Positions 57,105 to 64,000 of a DNA stretch of 64,000 bases are shown here, piece after piece. The notes below the pieces were generated by a model. That model saw only the letters and a program-made list of their open reading frames with translations. It made no database searches and was not told the DNA's origin. This stretch comes from Camellia lanceoleosa (lineage: Eukaryota > Streptophyta > Magnoliopsida > Ericales > Theaceae), in the NCBI GenBank assembly GCA_025200525.1, contig CM045759.1, positions 5,642,001 through 5,706,000 of the forward strand, in the 5' to 3' direction. Each line of letters begins with the position of its first letter. Positions within the stretch are counted from its first letter, which is position 1. The position numbers were made by a program, and so were the translations under genes.

Positions 57105-60100
57105 GTAAGGTTACATGTTATATAAAGGATTGTGATCCTCTTTATTGCATATTTGTGATGGATAGATTTCATTATATCATCTAATGGTAATGCTATATTG
57201 AATTATTAAACAACTCAACATCTAAAAAATTAAATTATTAGTAAGAAGAATAACTTCATTATAAACCACAATACACATTGAATAAGTTATTTCTTATCTT
57301 TCAATTACCTAATAAAAATGAGTTATTATGTCCTACCTACCTCTAAGATTTTTCGACGACGTAATCGATTTAGAATACCATGTAAATGTTGTCACAAAGT
57401 GATACATTGTCACAAAATTTAAAATTCAATTGTTGTATGTTTGTTTGGTAGGGTCTACTTATTTATTTTATTTAAATGAAATTTTTGATTTCAAATAAAA
57501 GACAGGTGACTTATTTTATTTTAGGATTTGGCTTTTCTCATATTCATATCTTAATAAGAAAGAATTTGAGCAGTGAAGCTCATCATAAGTTCTGTTTCGA
57601 TAATCTGAATTGTTTACTTTTTAAGACTGGTTGAATAGAATATTTATCTAAAAAATCAAGATAATCAGACATTAGTAGTTATATGTTTTGAATTCAATTT
57701 GTATTACAAAAAATAAATGGTTATTTTTGAAATTATATTTGTCGTCACATAGTTATTGATGTCTAATCATTTTATATTTTGCATGAATATACTATTCAAC
57801 GAGTCAAAAAAAATGAATGATTCGAATTATCGAAATCGGTTTTAAAATGGGCTTACCAAATCTAAATGCTCTCTCAAGTTGTCATCTTTACTTGAGAGAA
57901 GTCAAATCCTTTATTTTATTTCACTATGTCACTTGTTTCCGGCTATGCCATAGGTCCTGAATTTTGTCCCTTGAATTAAATTGACAAAATATAAAAAATT
58001 TAAGGGTAAATTATACTTACACTTCCTGAGATTTGGATTTAATACATATGACTTCCTGATGTTTGGAAAATTACACTAAACCCTTTGTCATTGTAATTAT
58101 TTAGACAAAATAAAGATATTGAACTCATGCACTCTCTCGCTTTTTCTTTGCTTTACTTTTTTCTTTTTCTTTTTCTTTTTCTTTTTTCCTTTTTTTTTGC
58201 TTTGCTTTTTTTCTTTTCAATATAATTTTTTTTGTTTTTCTATTAGGAGTTGTTGCCTTTTATATAAGCGGGGAAGTTATGAAATGAGACTGTTAACCAC
58301 ATGAGTGAAATGTAATTTCCAGAACGACAAGGGATGTGATGTAATTTGATCAAACCTCAGGGAGTGTCAATGTAATTTATCCAAAATTTAAAGATAAAAT
58401 TGATACAATTAGAGCAATTCCAATGGTGCCATTTTTAGTTATAGCTTCATAGAAAACGGAAACTAGATAGACACAATACTGTATTGTGAGTTTGTAAGAT
58501 GTTTTTCGAATCTATTTTGATGATTCAAATCGTTCAAATTGTAGAGTTCGTCGAGTAGATCATCCATGAAAAAAATCAAGTCAATTAGACATTTGTAGCA
58601 TGTAACAAGATCACTTTTATGTTTAAAAAAACAAATGGTTAGCATAATTTTGATAATTATTTTAAAAACAATTATGGCTTATGTATATCCGATTAATTTT
58701 ATTTTTTATATGGGTAAATTACATTTACAGCTCTTGAGATTTGAGTTTAATACATATCACCCTTTGACGTTTGGGAAATTACACTAATCCCCATGTCATT
58801 GTAATTATTTAGACGGAATGAAGACATTGAACTCATGGACTCTCTCTTTTTTTACTTAGCTTTACTTTCTTTTTTTTTCCCCCTTCCCTTTATTTTTTTT
58901 TTTAAATGTAATTTCCTCTATTTTTTAACTAGGAGTTGTTACTTTTTATATAAGTAAAGGGGCTTGTGAAATGAGACTATTAACCACAGGGATGAGAATG
59001 TAATTTCTAAAACGTCAGGGAATGGGTAACAATTGGACCAAACCTCAAGGGGTGTTAATGTAATTTATTCTTTTTAGATGATATACTTAAAGAATCATAT
59101 AATATAAACGATTCAAATCATTAAAATAAAATTGATACAAATCTCAACTGAGACGTTACAACGAGGTGTTACAGCACCACCCTTCCCTTGTCCCATAGAG
59201 AACACTCTGCAATGGTTTTCCAAATCTGAGAGCTAAAATTTGGCTCAGCCAAATTTGCCACATCAGCTAAGGGTAGTCTCAACCACTAGGACTTCGTTTG
59301 GTTTACTTTTTAAATTACAATTTAATAACAGTCTAAAACCTAAAAACTTGGTTATGGATTTTTAAAACTCTTTTTAAAATATCTATTTGAATTTTTTTTT
59401 TTAAAACTCATGACCAAACAAGTTTTAAAATGTTAAAACTCTTTTCAAAAACTTATTTTGCTAAATTAATTTCAAAACTTATCTTTCAAGTTTTAAATTG
59501 ATGTTATGTTGAAAATTTTTATGAAGATATTTTTGATTTATGTTGGATGAAACTTTGTAATGCAAACTATAGTCATCATATAAAAAATTGAAACAACATG
59601 ATTTGTTATTTTGAATAAATTAAAAATTATTTTTTTATTTAGTAGGAAAAATCAATTAAATTTAAATTCGATAGACCGATGTGGAATTTTAAGTTAGTTT
59701 TAAGTATTGGCCAAATAATTTGTTATATTTTAGATATATCTGAGAGATCCAAAAAATATACGTACACAGTAAATAAAATGTGAATAAATGAAAAACAAAT
59801 GTAATAAATATGAAATATTTTAAATGTATGTATATTGAGTGGATATAAATTAGAAAAACAATTTTAAAATTTTAGAAACGTTTTCACAAACTACATATAC
59901 ATATGAAACTTTGCCCTACAGATTATATTAGATGTATTTAGAAAGTACATTTAGATTACGTAGGTAAAAAAAGTAAACCAAATTGACTATAATAATATAA
60001 AAAAATTGACTATAAGCCCAAAAAAAAAAAAAAAAAACACACAAAAAAAAAAAAAAAAAAAAAACTCTTTTGAAAAATTAGTTTTGAAAACTCCTAACCA

Positions 60101-62040
60101 AATAAGTAAACAACTCAAAAATAAGTTTCAAAACTCATAACTAAATAAGTCTTAAATTTTTAAAACCTTATATTTTAAAATACAATTCAAAACTAAACTA
60201 AGCAGACCCTAAATTTATTTTTTACTTTTTTCCTTCAGAAAACAGATTCATTTGCCAAAACTTGATATGGAAGTTGATTATATGCCAAAATGACTTGAAA
60301 TCATTGTACTGGTATAGCTTAGAAAATAACTTTTTTGACATTTGTAATAAATTAAGAAATCATATATAACAGCTTTCATACCTCAACTCAAAGAAACTAA
60401 TGTACATCCATGGATTTACGCCAGATAAGAAGTTGAAAAAAAATCACTGGATATTAAAGCTGTAAATGAGACGAGTTGAGCCAAGTTTTAGGAGATGGTT
60501 GAAATATTTTAAATAAATATACTTTTTAATATTTTATAAAAAATATGTAAAAAAGTACAGAAAGTTGATAGAAAAGTAGAAAGCAGATGTTGATAAACGT
60601 TGATTGATGTGACTCAAATAAGTGTATGTATGTAAAAAAGTATACTTTTTTAGTGCATGCCAAACAAGTATTTAATAGGTTTGGACTTATTTATTAAGAT
60701 TTCACGAATTCGAACTTGAACTCGAACTCATTAAAAATTTAACGAATTAAGCTTGAGCCAAGCTTAGACTTGACTCGAGTTCGAGCCAATTCACGAGTAT
60801 TAGCGAGCCAACAAATTTATAAATTCATACTTGCGTATGAGACTAAAATTATAATTAAAATTTTGATTATATAACGGTAGTGCTACGTAGCTCGAGAGGC
60901 GAGGCTCGAAACGCGGCTCGACACCAAAACGACGTCGTTTTGGTGTCGAGTTTATTTATTATTTTTTTTTTCTTTTCTTTGTTGCAGATCGGAAGCAGCG
61001 AAGGAGAAGAGAAGAGAAGGAAGGAAGGAAGGAAGGAGGAGGGGGAGGGAGGGGGAGGAGGAGGAGGAGGGAGGGGAGGGGGCCATAAAAATCGGTTGGA
61101 GGAGGAGGGGAGGTCAAGGCACGAGGCGGGGCATTTAGGTGACGAAAGCATCAAGGGAGGAGGAGGAGGAGGAGGAGGGGAGGGGAGGGGAGGAAGAGGG
61201 AGGGGAGGGGGCCATAAATCGGCTGGAGGAGGAGGCGGGGCGAGGCGGTGGCGGTGGTGAGGCGACGAACGACGGAGGAGGAAGCAGACCCACGGCGGGG
61301 AGGCAGACGACGACGCCGGGGAGGCAGACGACCCACAGCGGCTGGGCGGCGAGGAAGACGACCCTCTCCCTCCCTTCTCTTCTCTCCCTCCCTTCTCTTT
61401 CTCCTCTTTCCTCTCCCTCCCTTCCTCCTCTGTTTTTTCGAGCCGTTTTCGAGCTCCTATTGTCGAGCTCTCAACCATTATCGATTATATAATTATATAT
61501 ACAATATATATAAACGTACTAAAAAAAAGTTAATATTTTACTAAAGTAATAATATCTACCATCACTATTATATAAATGTACTGTTTATAATTAACTATTA
61601 TTATATTTATATTTTTTAAATATATAAATAAAATATTTATCTTATTTTTTATACATATTTTTATATTATTTAATATATAAATAATAAATATTAAACGAGT
61701 CAGCTAACGAGTCGAACTTATGATTCGAGCTTTATTATATTTGGATTTATTTATTAAAATTTAACGAATTCGACCTCAAATTTAAACAGACAAAAAACAA
61801 TAAAAATAATAATAAACTGATTTCAAGCGAACTCTCATCAAATCGAGTTCGAGTCTCACGAACAATTCTGTCTATTTGCAGCCATGGAGAAACAGTATTG
61901 GAAGTATGTACCACTATACAAAGCTGCTCTAACAGGAGACTGGGAAGAAGCCAAAAGAATCATTGATGGAGATGGAGATGCACTCACAGCCAAGATCACC
62001 CAAGACAAGGAGATTGCACTCCACGTGGCAGTTGCAACAG
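57014..62040 (+). CDS. Ankyrin-repeat protein, ACD6/ITN1 type (5' two exons)
   Basis: Exon 1 57014-57104 and exon 2 61882-62040 join in phase (GCA G|GTAAGG ... TTTGCAG|CC ATG GAG). The product begins MASSDSEKEAA and runs through a poly-Ala and poly-Glu/Asp stretch. It then reads MEKQYWKYVPLYKAALTGDW, EEAKRIID and KEIALHVAVATG, the first ankyrin repeats of the plant ACD6/ITN1 family. Members carry several ankyrin repeats and a C-terminal PGG membrane domain and act at membranes in stress and defence signalling. Later exons are not seen; a copia fragment and a Tekay-like LTR occupy the following DNA, so the gene either continues past the window or is broken. Joining exon 1 is inferred from phase and sequence, and exon 2 could instead start the protein at ATG 61884. 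Confidence 0.72.
57105..58003. other. Ankyrin intron 1, first part
   Basis: AT-rich, no gene or clear repeat. The intron (57105-61881) goes on to hold four TIR-type elements. Confidence 0.6.
58004..58382. mobile_element. 379-bp MITE with 9-bp TSD AAAATTTAA
   Basis: AAAATTTAA at 57995-58003 and 58383-58391. Inverted ends GGGTAAATTATACTTACACT and (complement) GGATAAATTACATTGACACT, then CCTGAGRTTTG. A pyrimidine run near 58150-58220 lies inside. Same family as the next element. Confidence 0.88.
58712..59070. mobile_element. 359-bp MITE with 9-bp TSD (one mismatch)
   Basis: TTTTTATAT (58703-58711) and TTTTTAGAT (59071-59079) flank ends GGGTAAATTACATTTACAGC and (complement) GAATAAATTACATTAACACC. 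The interior matches the 58004-58382 element (GAGTTTAATACATAT, GTCATTGTAATTATTTAGAC, TTAACCACA), so both descend from one source and inserted about 330 bases apart. Confidence 0.87.
59288..60212. mobile_element. Foldback/hAT-like element (possible)
   Basis: GGACTTCGTTTGGTTTACTT at the left and (complement) AGGGTCTGCTTAGTTTAGTT at the right begin arms rich in TTTTAAAACTC that pair over much of their length. About 925 bases. Two long A-runs lie near 60018-60063. TSD not found. Confidence 0.45.
60875..61482. mobile_element. 608-bp TIR element with purine/pyrimidine core
   Basis: GATTATATAA at 60865-60874 and 61483-61492 is a 9-10 bp TSD. The ends pair imperfectly: AGCTCGAGAGGCGAGGCTCG left, AGCTCGACAATAGGAGCTCG right complement, then GAAA and CGGCTCG. 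The core is a GGA-rich purine tract (about 61004-61240) followed by a CCCT/CTTC pyrimidine tract (about 61365-61432). A 130-base direct duplication (GGGGGCCATAAA, then GG(T/C)TGGAGGAGGAGG) lies within. All long ORFs here are low-complexity and not genes. It appears nested in an older repeat of GAGTTCGAG-type words (about 60466-61860). Confidence 0.72.
60917..60950. repeat. Perfect 34-bp palindrome
   Basis: Two 17-base arms meet at AACGACGTCGTT with no spacer and no mismatch: left arm CTCGACACCAAAACGAC, right arm its exact complement. It sits about 40 bases inside the left end of the 608-bp element. Confidence 0.95.
61882..62040 (+). CDS. Ankyrin gene exon 2
   Basis: Acceptor TCTATTTGCAG and donor CAACAG|GTATCG. 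It encodes the first ankyrin helix pair with PLYKAALTGDW and ALHVAVATG motifs. Confidence 0.85.
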
Positions 62041-62255
62041 GTATCGTAAAATTATATGCAAGATTTATCATAAAAAAATAATTAATAGATGACTCTGGCA
62101 ATGGACGGATTAATTTTTTTTAAATGTTAATTTTAATTTAAACTATTGCATGTTGTTCATGATAAGGAAGAAGACCATGAACACCATGAACTGTAATATT
62201 CTGCAGTTGTACATTATCATATCTTCTGTAACAGCTTGAGTTGAGTTAGATGATT

Positions 62256-62389
62256 TGTTAGTTAGGTGATTAGTTAGTTGGTTAGACGTATGGTTAGGTT
62301 ATTAGTCAATTACTGTTATAGTATAAATACATATTGTAACCTCTTATGATTCTTTAATCAAGATATGAAACTCTGATTCAATATTTCAT
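62256..62389 (+). repeat. Copia-type 5' LTR, plus strand
   Basis: TGTTAGTTAGGTGATTAG to AATATTTCA, with a TATAAATAC box at about 62321. A primer-binding-like TGGTATTAGAGC follows at 62392-62403. The partner LTR is not in the window. Confidence 0.72.
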
Positions 62390-62441
62390 CATGGTATTAG
62401 AGCACCAAGAAGCTCCAACGAGCAACCTTCAAGATCCATCA

Positions 62442-62755
62442 ATGGAGTCGTCTTCCATTGTACCTTCCATTGTGCTTCCTTCGAATCTCAACATGCTGAT
62501 ATCAAATCTCAGTTCTCTTGTGACAGTAAAGCTAGATAGCTTGAATTTTGTTGTCTGAAAGAATCAAATTCAAAATCTTCTTCGAGCAACTGATCTTCTC
62601 AAAATTGTTGATGGATCAAAGAAATGTCCTGGTGATACAATACAAAATTCTGCAGGAATAGAGGTTGCAAATCCGGAAGTTGTTCAATGGAAGATGATCG
62701 ATGCACACTTACTCAGTTGCATAACTACTACTCTTTCACCTACAATCTTCACTTC
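62442..62755 (+). pseudogene. Copia gag fragment
   Basis: The ATG at 62442 starts a copia gag (ESSSIVPSIVLPSNL, SLVTVKLDSLNFVV, then KNQIQNLLRATDLLKIVDG). A TGA at 62556-62558 stands where a Trp is expected in this family. The frame is cut at 62755 by the insertion of a Tekay-like LTR. Confidence 0.8.
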
Positions 62756-64000
62756 TGTCACAACCCCATTCCGCCCCTAGTAGAATGGCGCCATGATGGC
62801 CAGCAATCCGAGGTTACCAAAGGCCAACTTACGAGGATTTACACACAATCAGAGTATACATATGGGGCTAACATGTGTGGGAACGATAAATTTAAATCTA
62901 ATTAGTCCCTAAGAGCTGTGCATAGATCAAATGATATGACATACATCTTATCAAGGTCTTACAACTTGGATACAATAAAATGAAGTACAAAATACATCTT
63001 CACCAAAAGGTTTCTCAAGCCATCATATACAAACACAACGAAATACAAGCTAAGAAGCATGATCTTCAAGATGCTACAAAATGCGAATCCAAAACAAGTT
63101 GCAAAGCACATCTGGGCGTCGCCGCCGTCCTGCTCATTACCTACATATATATAGAGAGGGTGAGTTTGGATACTCAGTGAATGGTACAAGTAATAAAGGG
63201 TTTGCATGATTGATATCCGAGATCTTTATCAAGCAATACACATTATAACTTGCACAAAATCCAAAGACACATCGAGTTCATCTAACAAATCTTTTAAGCT
63301 TCATCAATCAAAGTCTTTCAAGGCTTTCAAGTTTCAAGGGTGACACTAACAAAGGTTGTGCTACAAATGCATATAGTCCCCTAGCACGTACGGACTTTCA
63401 AGGGTTGTGCTACAAATGCTTATAGTCCCCTAGGACGTACGGACTAGTACCACAAATGCTTAAAGTCCCTTGGCACGTACGGACCTTCAAAGGTTGTGCT
63501 ACAAATGCTTATAGTCCCCTAGCACGTACGGGATAGTGCCACAAATGCTTAAAGTCCTTTGGCACGTACGGACTTTTCGAGAATGTTATCCAAAACAAAA
63601 CTTATACTTGGCACACAAAACAGGGATAATTATTCATGCTTGATCAAATACTTTTCAAAACAAAGCAAAGCAAAACTTATCAAAACATTAGAACGTAGCT
63701 TTATTAAAAATACCACTCACTTAGTTCTTCAAACGTCGGGGTCAAGCAAGAGTCCAAGTCCTACAAACACATGGCAAAGTCTATTGAATGCACTCTCAAA
63801 CAAGCTTTATATGAATGCAAATGATCTCGGCATTCGTTCAAAACTAAGTCGGACCAAAACAAAACACTGTTTCTCATCTCGAGAAAACATAATGGGCACC
63901 AATCAGGTCTTGGCCGAGGTCCCACACCTCATTGCTGAGGTGTGGTCTCGATGGCCACATTCAAGGAAATGAAGTCGGGAAAATCGGGGTTTCTCTCTAC
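62756..64000 (-). mobile_element. Tekay-like LTR on minus strand, runs off window
   Basis: Begins TGTCACAACCCC, the complement of a typical Tekay LTR end, directly after copia gag sequence. Read on the minus strand it shares landmarks with the Tekay LTR at 1026-3716 in the same order: a CTCTCTATATATATGTAGGT box near 63145, internal tandem repeats, and the ACCACACCTC ... GAGGTGTGGGACCTCGG hairpin near 63925. It is a related but distinct family. The left flank ACTTC is a candidate TSD half. Whether it is a solo LTR or a full element cannot be seen. Confidence 0.8.
63340..63575 (-). repeat. Tandem repeats in the right-edge LTR
   Basis: ACAAATGCTTATAGTCCCCT with AGCACGTACGGACT recurs five times at 42-60-base spacing, alternating with AGTCCCTTGGCACGTACGG variants. 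The arrangement parallels the GGAAAGTCCC array of the left Tekay LTR. Confidence 0.85.

Noticed and set aside
60867..61544. Four long ORFs on both strands (up to 203 residues) in the 61-kb region
   Set aside because: All are Glu/Gly/Arg- or Pro/Ser-rich readings of GGA and CCT repeats, overlap each other on both strands and contain no domain.
63559..63972. 137-residue plus-strand ORF at the right edge
   Set aside because: It lies in the minus-oriented Tekay-like LTR and includes part of its tandem repeat; no domain.
35538..64000. tRNA or rRNA genes
   Set aside because: I looked for the conserved tRNA box words and rRNA cores on both strands and found only retroelement primer-binding sites such as TGGTATCAGAGC.

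Overview
This is nuclear DNA of a flowering plant, most likely a eudicot; the sequence does not let me name the genus. The evidence is intron-containing genes with plant-type protein families (a plant MICU EF-hand protein, a plant SAM-domain protein, an ankyrin protein of the ACD6/ITN1 type), very AT-rich spacers, and the usual plant transposons: Ty3/gypsy Tekay and Tat, Ty1/copia, L1-type LINE, Au-like SINE, Mutator-like and hAT-like elements. Host genes are sparse. Three host loci can be supported, and two of them run off the window or have large introns filled with transposons.

Layout. 1-1025: repeat-like DNA, probably inside intron 3 of a minus-strand MICU gene. 1026-10719: a Ty3/gypsy Tekay (chromovirus) element with 2.6-2.7 kb LTRs. 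11041-14561: the first three coding exons of MICU (minus); its introns hold a LINE, a SINE, a MITE and a decayed copy of exon 2. 14831-18023: AT-rich spacer with a small degenerate tandem array. 18024-32285: a 14.3-kb Tat-lineage Ty3/gypsy element with TSD AGAAC. It has decayed gag-pol with two RNase H domains, a 58-bp tandem array and an intron-containing antisense gene. A 3.06-kb solo LTR from a different element (TSD GTTTC) sits just upstream of that antisense gene. 34803-35537: an intact single-exon SAM-domain gene (plus). 38076-38227 and 39741-44376: a MITE and a 4.6-kb Mutator-like element (74-bp TIRs, 9-bp TSD ACACAAAAG) that carries an intact GRF-type zinc-finger/coiled-coil/membrane protein gene. 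44386-51091: spacer with foldback elements, tandem repeats and an old Tat-like LTR remnant. 51246-56452: a minus-strand Ty1/copia element (TSD CTAAT) nested in the LTR of an older copia. 57014-62040: exons 1 and 2 of an ankyrin-repeat gene (plus), split by a 4.8-kb intron full of TIR elements. 62256-64000: a copia 5' end interrupted by a minus-strand Tekay-like LTR that runs off the window.

The main theme is layered transposon invasion of introns and spacers. Seven elements show terminal inverted repeats with 9-bp target duplications (one 8 of 9), so Mutator-type transposition dominates the DNA-transposon fraction here. The two well-delimited LTR pairs diverge in opposite ways: the Tat LTRs differ by roughly thirty substitutions and no length change, while the Tekay LTRs differ mostly by short GC-rich indels. 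The latter pattern may be a base-calling or assembly artefact. All coordinates and identities come from reading the sequence by eye; no database search was run.
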